A stretch of DNA of 64,000 bases. Source: DASQZK01 sp963764345 (GTDB lineage: Bacteria; Bacteroidota; Bacteroidia; Bacteroidales; GCA-2748055). Below are positions 1-8,289 of this stretch, piece by piece; position 1 is the stretch's first letter, and every line of letters begins with the position of its first letter. Under the pieces are notes generated by a model, which was not told the origin of the DNA, did no database searches, and saw only the letters and a list, made by a program, of their open reading frames with translations. The stretch covers positions 62,001 through 126,000 of the forward strand of contig CAVXSF010000032.1 of assembly GCA_963764345.1 (NCBI GenBank), read 5' to 3'. Made by a program: the position numbers and the translations under genes.

Positions 1-647
1 GGGGTTCCGCAATAAGTTTCAGAGGCACCTGTTTGACAGGATGAATAAAACTCATCTCCCGGGCATGTAAGCTTATTCCACCGTTTTTATTCGATCGTGG
101 GAAGCCATATTTCAGGTCTCCTTTTATTGGACAGCCGACAGCTGCAAGCTGGGCCCTGATCTGGTGGTGCCTGCCCGTATGCAGTTCCACTTCAAGGAGG
201 AAATAATTGTCGGATGCCCCGATCAGCCTGTAGGTAAGTGAAGCTTCCTTTGCGCCGGGTGTGCCGGGATCGCAGATATAACTCTTATTCTGTTTCTCGT
301 TTTTTTTAAGAAAATGCACCAGGGTCTCTTCCTCCCGGGGAGGCATGATTTTTCACCACCGCCCAGTATTTCTTCACCGTTTGTTTGTCGCGGAACAGCG
401 CATTCATCCTGGAAAGGGCCTTACTGGTCTTGGCAAAGACCACCACCCCGCTTACCGGCCTGTCAAGTCTGTGCGGTACGCCGATAAACACATTGCCGGG
501 TTTTAAATCCCGCTCCCCGATAAAGGCTTTCAGGATTTTGTCCAGCGAATCGTCGCCCGTCCGGTCGCCCTGCACAATATCAGAAATACGCTTATTGACC
601 GCGATAAGATGATTATCTTCATAAATGATTTCGGGAACAGAGACCAT
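1..647 (-). CDS. RluA-family pseudouridine synthase, partial and frameshifted
   Basis: Converts uridine to pseudouridine in rRNA or tRNA. The N-terminal half, read from ATG 647, carries the catalytic HRLDRPVSG motif with its Asp. After codon VVKN (about position 350) the frame runs to a stop at 306, but the next frame continues the family perfectly: MPPREEETLVHFL, then HTGRHHQIRAQL and a C-terminal part that runs off the window edge at 1. Removing one base near 347 joins the halves, so this is a single-base insertion, either a sequencing error or a real inactivation. GTG 650 is an alternative start. It lies 6 bp after the panB stop and is probably co-transcribed with it. Which member of the RluA/RluC/RluD family it is cannot be decided. 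Confidence 0.85.
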
Positions 648-653
648 CACCTC

Positions 654-1469
654 TCAGTATTGTTCTTTCTCATTAGGGAAATCCTGATTCCTCACATCTT
701 CGATATAAGACTGGACAGCGCCAAGCATTTCCTGGTAAAGATTATGATATCTTCTCAGAAAACGGGGAGAGAACTCCTGTGTAATGCCCAGCATATCGTG
801 AACCACAAGTACCTGTCCGTCTACAAGCGGGCCTGCTCCGATACCTATGGTCGGAATCTTTATTGCGGCGGTAACTTCTCCGCCCAGTGACGCCGGGATT
901 TTCTCCAGGACAATGGCAAAACAGCCCGCCTGCTCGAGAACACGTGCATCATCAAGAAGCTTGTCAGCCTCTTCCTTCTCCCTTGCCCTGACAACATAGG
1001 TGCCGAATTTATGTATCGACTGCGGGGTAAGTCCCAGGTGACCCATGACAGGTATTCCGGCGGTAAGGATCCGTTCTACCGATTCCTTTATCTCCCTGCC
1101 TCCTTCCATTTTCACGGCGCTGGCTCCCGTTTCTTTCATGATCCGGATCGAAGAAGCAAGTGCTTCCTTGGAATTGCCCTGGTATGTTCCAAAAGGAAGG
1201 TCGACGACCACCAGGGCACGCTTTACAGCCCTTACCACACCGGAAGCATGGTAAATCATCTCATTAAGGGTGATGGGCAACGTTGTTTCATGTCCCGCCA
1301 TGACATTTGAAGCTGAATCACCAACCAGTATAACATCAATGCCTGCCTGGTCAAGGATCCTGGCCATGGAATAATCGTATGCCGTCAGCATGGCAATCTT
1401 CTCATGCTTGAGTTTCATCTCATTCAACACATGAGTTGTAATTTTTTTTACTGATTTATGTATTGACAT
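654..1469 (-). CDS. panB: 3-methyl-2-oxobutanoate hydroxymethyltransferase (ketopantoate hydroxymethyltransferase)
   Basis: Adds a hydroxymethyl group from 5,10-methylene-tetrahydrofolate to 2-oxoisovalerate to make ketopantoate, the first committed step to pantothenate and CoA; cytoplasmic. The protein has the family landmarks: MLTAYDYSMARILDQAG near the N-terminus, the metal-binding DVILVGDSASNV, VDLPFGTYQ, VKMEGG, MGHLGLTPQS and IGIGAGPLVDGQVLVVHDM. I start it at ATG 1469 (MSIHKSVKK), giving 271 residues, the usual length; an upstream in-frame start at 1499 would add ten unconserved residues. rluA follows 6 bp downstream on the same strand. No other pan genes are in the window. Confidence 0.96.
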   Translation of the reverse strand: MSIHKSVKKITTHVLNEMKLKHEKIAMLTAYDYSMARILDQAGIDVILVGDSASNVMAGHETTLPITLNEMIYHASGVVRAVKRALVVVDLPFGTYQGNSKEALASSIRIMKETGASAVKMEGGREIKESVERILTAGIPVMGHLGLTPQSIHKFGTYVVRAREKEEADKLLDDARVLEQAGCFAIVLEKIPASLGGEVTAAIKIPTIGIGAGPLVDGQVLVVHDMLGITQEFSPRFLRRYHNLYQEMLGAVQSYIEDVRNQDFPNEKEQY

Positions 1470-1611
1470 CACAAAATTTTTAAAGGTCAAGGTCTGCAAA
1501 GTTCGTGATAATATTCAGGAATGGACCTAAAAACCCTGATTTTTTTATGATCTCCGGTCGGGATGCAGGATCAGGCAGATGGAACGTGTCACCTGTGATA
1601 GCATCAGCTCA

Positions 1612-1642
1612 ATGACAGCATGACTTTTTGTCATTATGACAG
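1612..1642. promoter_or_regulatory. Cluster of TGACA/TGTCA half-sites upstream of dnaK
   Basis: In the 302-bp gap between panB and dnaK, about 130 bp before the dnaK start, there are two TGACA direct repeats flanking an inverted repeat ATGAC-TTTTT-GTCAT (1620-1634). No CIRCE element (the HrcA site) is present. A repeated, partly palindromic site upstream of a chaperone gene could be a heat-shock regulatory element, but this is inference. The rest of the gap shows no other recognisable site. Confidence 0.3.
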
Positions 1643-1771
1643 AAAGGATTTCTGCTTTCACTTCCTTAGTGAGGTCCATAATGTCAGGATTTCCAGTATT
1701 GATCCAAATGGCACAATCATTGAAAGCTATTAGTGAAATTTTGGATAACGAATCATAAAAAGATATAGATT

Positions 1772-3706
1772 ATGGGTAAAATTATCGGAATAGACTTAGG
1801 CACAACCAACTCCTGTGTTGCTGTTATGGAGGGGAATGAACCTGTTGTGATTCCCAACAGTGAAGGTAAAAGAACCACCCCATCCATGGTAGCTTTTGTT
1901 GAGAACGGAGAAAGAAAAATCGGCGATCCGGCTAAGCGCCAGGCTATCACGAATCCCACCAAAACCGTATACTCCATTAAAAGGTTCATGGGTGAGACAT
2001 ATGACAAGGTCACGAAGGAGATTAACAGGGTTACGTATAAAGTAATCAAGGGAGAAAACAACACCCCAAGGGTACAGATCGATGACAGAAAATATTCCCC
2101 GCAGGAAATTTCAGCGATGATTCTTCAGAAAATGAAGAAAACAGCTGAAGATTACCTGGGACAGGAAGTGACGGATGCAGTTATTACCGTTCCGGCATAT
2201 TTCAGTGATTCACAGCGGCAGGCAACCAAAGAAGCCGGTGAAATTGCCGGACTGACGGTAAAAAGGATCATAAACGAGCCTACTGCCGCATCCCTGGCCT
2301 ATGGTCTCGACAAACGCGGTAAGGACATGAAGATCGCCGTGTTCGACCTTGGCGGAGGCACCTTCGATATTTCAATTCTCGAACTCGGAGAGGGCGTCTT
2401 TGAAGTTAAATCTACCAATGGCGATACCCATCTTGGTGGTGACGATATCGACCATGCAATCATTGACTGGCTCACCAGCGAATTCAAGAAAGACGAAGGG
2501 GCTGATCTCTCCAAGGACCCGATGGCTCTCCAGCGTCTGAAGGAAGCTGCTGAAAAGGCCAAAATCGAGCTTTCCAGCGCTACAACCACGGAAATCAACC
2601 TGCCGTATATCATGCCCGTCGACGGTGTTCCAAAGCACCTGGTAAAGACGCTGACACGTGCTAAATTTGAAAGCCTTGCAGACAGCCTTATCCAGGCAAC
2701 CGTGGAACCCTGCAGGAAAGCCCTGAAGGATGCGGGAATGACTTCAAAGGATATCGATGAAGTTATTCTGGTCGGTGGTTCGACAAGGATCCCGGCTATC
2801 CAGCAGGTAGTGGAAAAATTCTTCGGCAAAGCACCTTCCAAAGGAGTGAATCCCGATGAAGTTGTGGCTGTAGGTGCTGCCATCCAGGGCGGTGTTTTAA
2901 CCGGTGAAGTCAAAGATGTGCTGCTGCTCGACGTTACCCCCCTCTCTCTCGGGATTGAAACTATGGGAGGCGTGTTTACCAAACTGATCGAATCAAATAC
3001 CACCATCCCCAGCAAAAAAGCCGAAGTATTTACAACAGCATCCGATAGCCAGCCCTCGGTTGAAATCCATGTACTCCAGGGAGAAAGACCTATGGCCAGG
3101 GATAATAAGACCATCGGCAGATTTCACCTCGACGGAATCCCGCCGGCCCCTAGAGGCGTGCCGCAGGTAGAAGTAACCTTCGATATCGACGCAAACGGGA
3201 TCCTTAACGTTTCTGCTAAAGATAAAGGAACGGGCAAGGAACAGAGCATCCGTATCGAAGCTTCATCAGGCCTCAGCGATCAGGAGATCGAAAGGATGAA
3301 AAATGAGGCCAGGGAAAATGCAGCCAGTGACCAACAGGCCAAGGAAAAGATCGATAAACTTAATGCTGCCGACAGCCTGATTTTCCAGACTGAAAAACAA
3401 TTGAAAGAATTCGGTGATAAGATTCCGGCAGATAAAAAGGAACCCATCGAAAAAGCGCTGGCAACGCTGAAAGAAGCTCATAAAAATGCAGATCCCGATG
3501 CCATTGAGAAAGCCACTGCAGAACTGAATACCGTTTGGCAGGCCGCATCCGAAGAGATGTACAAAGCCGGTCAACAGGCACAGGCCGAAGGGGCAGGTGC
3601 CGACGGCGGCTCCCAGCAACAGCAGTCACAGGGCGGAAGCCAGGGTGGCAACGGTAAGAAAGGCGATGACGAAGTAACCGATGTCGACTTCGAAGAAGTG
3701 AAATAA
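1772..3706 (+). CDS. dnaK: Molecular chaperone DnaK (Hsp70)
   Basis: ATP-dependent cytoplasmic chaperone that works with DnaJ and GrpE. All Hsp70 signatures are present: GIDLGTTNSCVAV at the N-terminus, the phosphate-binding AVFDLGGGTFDISIL near residue 190, VILVGGSTRIPA near 333, the DVTPLSLGIE linker boundary near 385, and the substrate-binding domain with helical lid to about 600. The tail is Gln/Gly-rich and ends in DEVTDVDFEEVK, the EEVK-like end typical of bacterial DnaK. Length (644) is normal. It is monocistronic here: dnaJ and grpE are not adjacent, and a strong terminator follows the stop by 31 bp. Confidence 0.99.
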   Translation: MGKIIGIDLGTTNSCVAVMEGNEPVVIPNSEGKRTTPSMVAFVENGERKIGDPAKRQAITNPTKTVYSIKRFMGETYDKVTKEINRVTYKVIKGENNTPRVQIDDRKYSPQEISAMILQKMKKTAEDYLGQEVTDAVITVPAYFSDSQRQATKEAGEIAGLTVKRIINEPTAASLAYGLDKRGKDMKIAVFDLGGGTFDISILELGEGVFEVKSTNGDTHLGGDDIDHAIIDWLTSEFKKDEGADLSKDPMALQRLKEAAEKAKIELSSATTTEINLPYIMPVDGVPKHLVKTLTRAKFESLADSLIQATVEPCRKALKDAGMTSKDIDEVILVGGSTRIPAIQQVVEKFFGKAPSKGVNPDEVVAVGAAIQGGVLTGEVKDVLLLDVTPLSLGIETMGGVFTKLIESNTTIPSKKAEVFTTASDSQPSVEIHVLQGERPMARDNKTIGRFHLDGIPPAPRGVPQVEVTFDIDANGILNVSAKDKGTGKEQSIRIEASSGLSDQEIERMKNEARENAASDQQAKEKIDKLNAADSLIFQTEKQLKEFGDKIPADKKEPIEKALATLKEAHKNADPDAIEKATAELNTVWQAASEEMYKAGQQAQAEGAGADGGSQQQQSQGGSQGGNGKKGDDEVTDVDFEEVK

Positions 3707-3737
3707 TACCTCCTGCATAATACACATTTAGCTATAA

Positions 3738-3766
3738 GGCTGTTCTCTGAGAGAACAGCCTTTTTT
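3738..3766 (+). terminator. Rho-independent terminator of dnaK
   Basis: A perfect 10-bp stem GGCTGTTCTC / GAGAACAGCC with a 3-nt TGA loop is followed at once by TTTTTT. It lies 31 bp after the dnaK stop, so the dnaK transcript very probably ends here. Confidence 0.95.
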
Positions 3767-3789
3767 GATGTGGAATACACAATGTAGAT

Positions 3790-3807
3790 GACGTGATGCA
3801 TCACGTC
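3790..3807. repeat. 18-bp perfect palindrome
   Basis: GACGTGATGCATCACGTC is its own reverse complement over 18 bp. It lies just after the dnaK terminator and opens the 2-kb gene-free region. It could be a protein-binding site or a REP-like element; no second copy was noticed in the window. Confidence 0.7.
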
Positions 3808-3815
3808 TGCGTGGA

Positions 3816-4047
3816 AAATCGAACATCGAATAATGAATATTGAATATCGAATAATGAATTCGGAGACGGGAGAAGGATGTAATAAATGCTACGGTGGGCT
3901 GGGTTTCCCCTTTTGGGACTAAGGGGTGAGCGGGGAGAGGAAGGCGTTGGGAAAAAGAATAAAAAAAATTGGGAACAAGGGGGCAGAAAAAATCGAATAT
4001 CGAATAATGAATATCGAGGAGAATGAATAATGAATAATGAATCGAAG
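3816..4047. repeat. AT-rich short-repeat region (ATCGAATAATGAATAT type)
   Basis: Two blocks (about 3816-3860 and 3987-4047) are made of imperfect repeats of ATCGAATAATGAATAT and AATGAATAATGAAT. The sequence between them is unrelated and GC-richer. Reading frames across the blocks give only repetitive SLFDIRYS-like peptides, which marks the open frames here as artefacts. I see no gene between 3770 and 4220. Confidence 0.7.
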
Positions 4048-4221
4048 GGCAGGATGATTAAACGTCGGGGCATAATAAGGGGCTTCGTTATTCTAAGGAG
4101 TTCTTTCTTAGACTGGGGCCCCTCCCCCGCCATCCGAACCCACCGCCCTTAATGACTTTCACCCCCCAAATCTCAGCGTCCCCATTTCCACTTTTTGACG
4201 AAAAGTTATCAACTCACCCAA

Positions 4222-4272
4222 AATGATGATATCCGTTTTGATGAATGCCAGCTGAAATCATCATTTTTTTTT
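4222..4272 (+). terminator. Terminator-like stem-loop with no gene upstream
   Basis: AATGATGAT (4222-4230) pairs with ATCATCATT (4257-4265) across a 26-nt loop, and the 3' arm runs into a T tract ending at 4272. It has the shape of a rho-independent terminator on the plus strand. dnaK already ends at 3766, so if it works it would end a small untranslated transcript made from the gap. Confidence 0.4.
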
Positions 4273-4357
4273 CTCACTGCAAAAATATTTCAGTCCTTTT
4301 TTGTATAGGAACCTTTCGACCTTATGAACAGATAGGTAATTTCCTCGAGATGTTTCC

Positions 4358-4416
4358 GGGAATGCCGGGAATAATGATGAGCTCCCCATCATAACGCAGA
4401 AATTCCGGGCATTCCC
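4358..4416. repeat. Long imperfect inverted repeat with nested hairpin
   Basis: The 15-bp arm GGGAATGCCGGGAAT (4358-4372) pairs with 4402-4416 with one mismatch. Inside the loop ATGATG (4374-4379) pairs with CATCAT (4387-4392). It lies about 70 bp before the tandem array. Transcribed on either strand it would fold into an extended hairpin; it may be a REP-like element or part of a structured RNA. Confidence 0.6.
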
Positions 4417-4484
4417 ACCACAACCAAAAAACCTGGCTTCGATTATTGAACCCTTCCCGGGGTTCCCCGGAATGACGACCGTTC

Positions 4485-5575
4485 CCACCACGGGCAAAAC
4501 CGGGGCTATGCTTGGGCTACCACTCTGCGGTTCGGGGGAGCGATGCCGGGGATCATTCTTTTTCCTTTTCGTCTTTGCGGCTTTCTCCGGTCATACCCAC
4601 CACGGGCAAAACCGTGGCTATGCATGGGTTACCGCTCTGCGGTTCGGGGGAGTGATTCCGGGATCATTCTTTTTTCTTTTCGTCTTTGCGTCTTTCTCCG
4701 GTCATACCCACCACGGGCAAAACCGTGGCTATGCATGGGTTACCGCTCTGCGGTTCGGGGGAGTGATTCCGGGGATCATTCTTTTTTCTTTTCGTCTTTG
4801 CGTCTTTCTCCGGTCATAACCACCACGGGCAAAACCGTGGCTATGCATGGGTTACCACTCTGCGGTTCGGGGGAGCGATTCCGGGGATTATTCTTTTTTC
4901 TTTTCGTCTTTGCGTCTTTCTCCGGTCATTACCACCACGGGCAAAACCGTGGCTATGCATGGGTTACCGCTCTGCGGTTCGGGGGAGTGATTCCGGGGAT
5001 CATTCTTTTTTCTTTTCGTCTTTGCGGCTTTCTCCGGTCATAACCACCACGGGCAAAACCGTGGCTATGCATGGGTTACCGCTCTGCGGTTCGGGGGAGT
5101 GATTCCGGGATCATTCTTTTTTCTTTTCGTCTTTGCGTCTTTCTCCGGTCATAACCACCACGGGCAAAACCGTGGCTATGCATGGGTTACCGCTCTGCGG
5201 TTCGGGGGAGTGATTCCGGGGATCATTCTTTTTTCTTTTCGTCTTTGCGTCTTTCTCCGGTCATAACCACCACGGGCAAAACCGTGGCTATGCATGGGTT
5301 ACCGCTCTGCGGTTCGGGGGAGTGATTCCGGGGATCATTCTTTTTTCTTGTCGTCTTTCCGTCTTTCTCCGGTCATAACCACCACGGGCAAAACCGTGGC
5401 TATACGTGGGTTACCACTCTGCGGTTCGGGGGAGTGATTCCGGGATCATTCTTTTTTCTTTTCGTCTTTGCGTCTTTCTCCGGTCATAACCACCACGGAC
5501 AAAACCGTGGCTATGCATGGGCTACCGCTCCTCGGTTCTGGGGACACAATTTCATGGATCATTCTATCTTCTCTT
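4485..5575. repeat. Tandem array, ten copies of a 111-112 bp unit
   Basis: The marker CGGGCAAAAC (CGGACAAAAC in the last copy) recurs at 4491, 4603, 4714, 4826, 4938, 5050, 5161, 5273, 5385 and 5496, so the period is 112 or 111 bp. The first and last copies are the most diverged; inner copies are nearly identical. Each unit holds three possible plus-strand hairpins: CCACGG/CCGTGG with a 6-nt loop, ACCGC/GCGGT with a TCT loop, and TGAT(T)CC/GGATCA followed by a T-rich tract, so each resembles a terminator. An ATGCAT palindrome lies between the first two. The period is not a multiple of three, so open frames here are not a repeat protein. Repeats abut without spacers, which excludes CRISPR. Confidence 0.97.
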
Positions 5576-5712
5576 CTTCTCTTCTTCACTTCTTCACTTC
5601 CTAACTTTCTAACTTTCTAACTTTCTAACTTTCTAATCCCTCTAATCCCTTAATCCCTTAATCCCTAACTCCCTTAATCCCTAACTCCCTAACTCCCTAA
5701 CTCCCCAACATC
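5571..5712. repeat. Low-complexity octamer-like ladder
   Basis: Directly after the 112-bp array come CTTCTTCACTT blocks, then several CTAACTTT repeats, then alternating TTAATCCC and TAACTCCC repeats. The unit drifts gradually along the tract, as expected for slippage. From 5713 to the next start at 5823 I see no further feature. Confidence 0.85.
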
Positions 5713-5822
5713 TTCCAGCCCCAAAAAACAACAATCTGCCCATGAAATTCTTCCCACATACTCTTTCCTGATCGGGATAACATTTCTCATGAATATTCGT
5801 TATTTTTGGAAAAACGAATCAG

Positions 5823-6608
5823 ATGATTTTCAAAAAACTCGTCTTCATTATAGTACTCGGGGGATATGCCTTTTGCAGCTATGGCCAGGATACGATTTTC
5901 AACCAGCTTAATGACGCCGGACAGAAAACGGGGTACTGGAAGAAATATTACGACAATGGCAAACTCCGTTACGAAGGCTGTTTTGAAAATGACAAGCCTG
6001 TCGGACTGATGAGAAAGTTCTACAAAGGGGGTATTCCGGAAGCGGTGATCCACTTCAGCAATGATGGAAATTCAGCACGTGCAGAACTTTTCTATGAGAA
6101 CGGGAAAATAGCAGCTAAAGGAAATTATGTCGGGAATAAAAAGGACAGTACCTGGCTGTTCTATTCCTTTTATAACGGACGCCTGGCTATACAGGAAAAT
6201 TATACGATGGGTAAGAAAAACGGCATGTCACAAAATTTTTACGACAATGGCCAGGTTTCCGAGAAAACGGAATGGAAAAACGGTATCAAGGACGGGCTCT
6301 GGGAACAGTACTATGAGAACGGACAGCTCCGTATGCGGTCGTCTCATAAGAATGGGGAACGGGATGGCGAGTTCGAAACATACAGTGCCGCAGGAAAACC
6401 ATCCATTCAGGGCTACTATAAGGATGGGGTGATGAATGGCCCATGGCAGTATTTTAAGGAGGATGGAGAACCTGATTTTACGGCCCAGTATGTCAATGGA
6501 AAAATGCTGCCAAATAAAGAGTATGAGAAGAGGCAGGACGAATTCTCCAGAAAAATTGAGGAAAAGATCGGGGAAATCCCGGATTCAACCAACCTCGATT
6601 TACACTAA
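5823..6608 (+). CDS. YwqK-family (MORN_2 repeat) exported protein
   Basis: A 261-residue protein with a signal peptide (MIFKKLVFIIVLGGYAFCSYG, then Q) followed by about eight repeats of the type GxWxxYYxNGxLxxE, for example KTGYWKKYYDNGKLRYEG and KDGLWEQYYENGQLR. These MORN_2 repeats define the family that databases label YwqK antitoxin. In Bacillus YwqK is the antitoxin of an LXG toxin, but the repeat is widespread in Bacteroidota in exported proteins with no toxin partner, and none is seen here. The function is therefore unassigned. It starts 28 bp before and on the same strand as the subtilisin gene. Confidence 0.85.
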   Translation: MIFKKLVFIIVLGGYAFCSYGQDTIFNQLNDAGQKTGYWKKYYDNGKLRYEGCFENDKPVGLMRKFYKGGIPEAVIHFSNDGNSARAELFYENGKIAAKGNYVGNKKDSTWLFYSFYNGRLAIQENYTMGKKNGMSQNFYDNGQVSEKTEWKNGIKDGLWEQYYENGQLRMRSSHKNGERDGEFETYSAAGKPSIQGYYKDGVMNGPWQYFKEDGEPDFTAQYVNGKMLPNKEYEKRQDEFSRKIEEKIGEIPDSTNLDLH

Positions 6609-6635
6609 CCCTGTTTTTTTATAACCCACAACCGG

Positions 6636-8288
6636 ATGGCACATAAACTCTCCCTTTCTCTCTTATTTTGCGGACTTTTTATTCTTCCGGTCCAGGCACA
6701 AAGGCTTGCTCCGCAAAAATACTGGATCCCCTTCACGGATAAGGAGAACAATACATGGTCACTTTCCGATCCCACACAATTCCTTTCAGAGCGTGCCATA
6801 CTCAGAAGGGAAAATCAGCATATCGCCATCACCGGGGAGGACCTCCCTGTTTCCGGGATTTATGTCGACAGCCTCAGGAATATGGGATTAAAAATCCTGG
6901 GTACCAGCCGCTGGTTTAATGCTGCTGTTGTACAGACTACCGATACCCTTCTTCTTGACACGATTTCTGCTGCGGTAAGCTTCATCAAACCCTTCAACCC
7001 TCACAACGATTATTTTCTTCAATCAGGGGAAAAGAATACCATGGCTTTGCCGTTTGCAGATTTCAATGCGCCACTTCAGGAAAAGGAAAACTATGGATTA
7101 TCCTATCCACAGATCATGCTTCTCAACGGCAACACGCTGCATGATCTGGGTTACCTCGGTAATACGATCCAGATCGCAGTTATCGATGCCGGTTTCAACA
7201 AGGTGGACAGCCTGGCCGCTTTCGATCACCTGAAACAGGAAGGGAATTTGCTCGGTCATAAAGATTTCGTTAATCCAGCTTCCGACATTTTCAAAGAGAG
7301 CAACCATGGTATGGCAGTTCTGAGTACCATGGCGGCCTACCTTCCCGGTTCGATGGTTGGTACAGCTCCTGAAGCAGGATACTGGCTGCTACGCTCTGAG
7401 GATGTGAACTCCGAGTACCGGATAGAAGAGGCCAACTGGCTTATGGCGGCTGAATTTGCCGACAGTGCCGGCGCCGATATCATCACGAGTTCGCTCGGAT
7501 ACAGCCGATTCTCCGATAGTCTGATGAACTACCGTTACAGCATGCTCGACGGAAAAACCGCCCTGGTGACCAGTGCGGCTGAAAAAGCCTTTTCAAAGGG
7601 CATGCTGGTGGTGGTCAGTGCCGGAAATGAAGGCAATAAAAGCTGGGGATATATTACTCCGCCTGCTGACGGTGTCGACGTAATGGCTGTCGGCGCCGTG
7701 GATGTTAACGGACAGATCGCTGACTTCAGCTCAAGGGGTCCCGCTCCCGACCATCGCATCAAACCCGATGTTGATGCCGTAGGTTTTCAAACCATCATCA
7801 TGACCCCATCAGGAATGGTCGGTACAGGTAATGGTACCTCTTTCGCAGCACCCCAGATTGCCGGCATGGCCGCCTGCCTGTGGGAAGCCTGTCCAACCAA
7901 GACAAATACGGATATCCTCATGGCAATCCGCCGGTCTGCCAATCATTTTGCCATGCCTGATACAGCCTACGGTTACGGTATACCCGATTTTATGCTTGCA
8001 CTATGGAGCATTGCAGCCCTCGACACCACCATTGAAAAGCCTCCCCTGGTGGCCTATCCGAATCCGTTTTCAAACACCACCGGGATCAATGTTGTTGATG
8101 CTGTTGGAGTGATCAAACAAGTGCATATTTTTTCAACGACAGGGCAACTGGTGTATTCTGATTATGGATCCTGGTCCACCGGTGAAAACATCCACATCAA
8201 AAACCTGGATAACCTGGCTGCCGGGATTTATTTCCTCGTAGCCAGAACAGATAAAAAAGATTACGTAATCAAACTTATCAAGCAGTGA
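6636..8288 (+). CDS. Subtilisin-like serine peptidase (S8) with T9SS C-terminal sorting domain
   Basis: Secreted peptidase of 550 residues. A signal peptide (about 1-21, ending PVQAQ) is followed by a propeptide-like region with the RAILRRE stretch common in Bacteroidota S8 enzymes. The catalytic triad is complete: Asp184 in AVIDAGF, His224 in NHGMAVLS and Ser402 in GTSFAAPQIAG, with oxyanion Asn331 in SAGNEG. After about residue 465 an Ig-like tail begins with AYPNPFSN and ends in YVIKLIKQ, the type A T9SS sorting domain, so it should cross the outer membrane through the T9SS and be processed by PorU. It follows the YwqK gene by 27 bp and precedes xseA by 1 bp. The substrate is unknown. Confidence 0.95.
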   Translation: MAHKLSLSLLFCGLFILPVQAQRLAPQKYWIPFTDKENNTWSLSDPTQFLSERAILRRENQHIAITGEDLPVSGIYVDSLRNMGLKILGTSRWFNAAVVQTTDTLLLDTISAAVSFIKPFNPHNDYFLQSGEKNTMALPFADFNAPLQEKENYGLSYPQIMLLNGNTLHDLGYLGNTIQIAVIDAGFNKVDSLAAFDHLKQEGNLLGHKDFVNPASDIFKESNHGMAVLSTMAAYLPGSMVGTAPEAGYWLLRSEDVNSEYRIEEANWLMAAEFADSAGADIITSSLGYSRFSDSLMNYRYSMLDGKTALVTSAAEKAFSKGMLVVVSAGNEGNKSWGYITPPADGVDVMAVGAVDVNGQIADFSSRGPAPDHRIKPDVDAVGFQTIIMTPSGMVGTGNGTSFAAPQIAGMAACLWEACPTKTNTDILMAIRRSANHFAMPDTAYGYGIPDFMLALWSIAALDTTIEKPPLVAYPNPFSNTTGINVVDAVGVIKQVHIFSTTGQLVYSDYGSWSTGENIHIKNLDNLAAGIYFLVARTDKKDYVIKLIKQ

Positions 8289-8289
8289 A

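Noticed and set aside
2299..3114. 271-codon minus-strand frame inside dnaK
   Set aside because: Antisense shadow of a strongly conserved gene with biased codon use; peptide has no recognised features.
3801..4133. 110-codon minus-strand frame
   Set aside because: Its sequence (SLFDIRFF, SLFDIQYSLFDVRF) comes from the short AT-rich repeats; no domain or signal is seen.
4472..5043. Open frames across the tandem array (115 and 166 codons)
   Set aside because: They follow the repeat, whose 111-112 bp period changes the reading frame from copy to copy; the peptides are repeat artefacts.
4485..5575. CRISPR array
   Set aside because: The whole 112-bp unit repeats with no variable spacers, and no cas gene is present.
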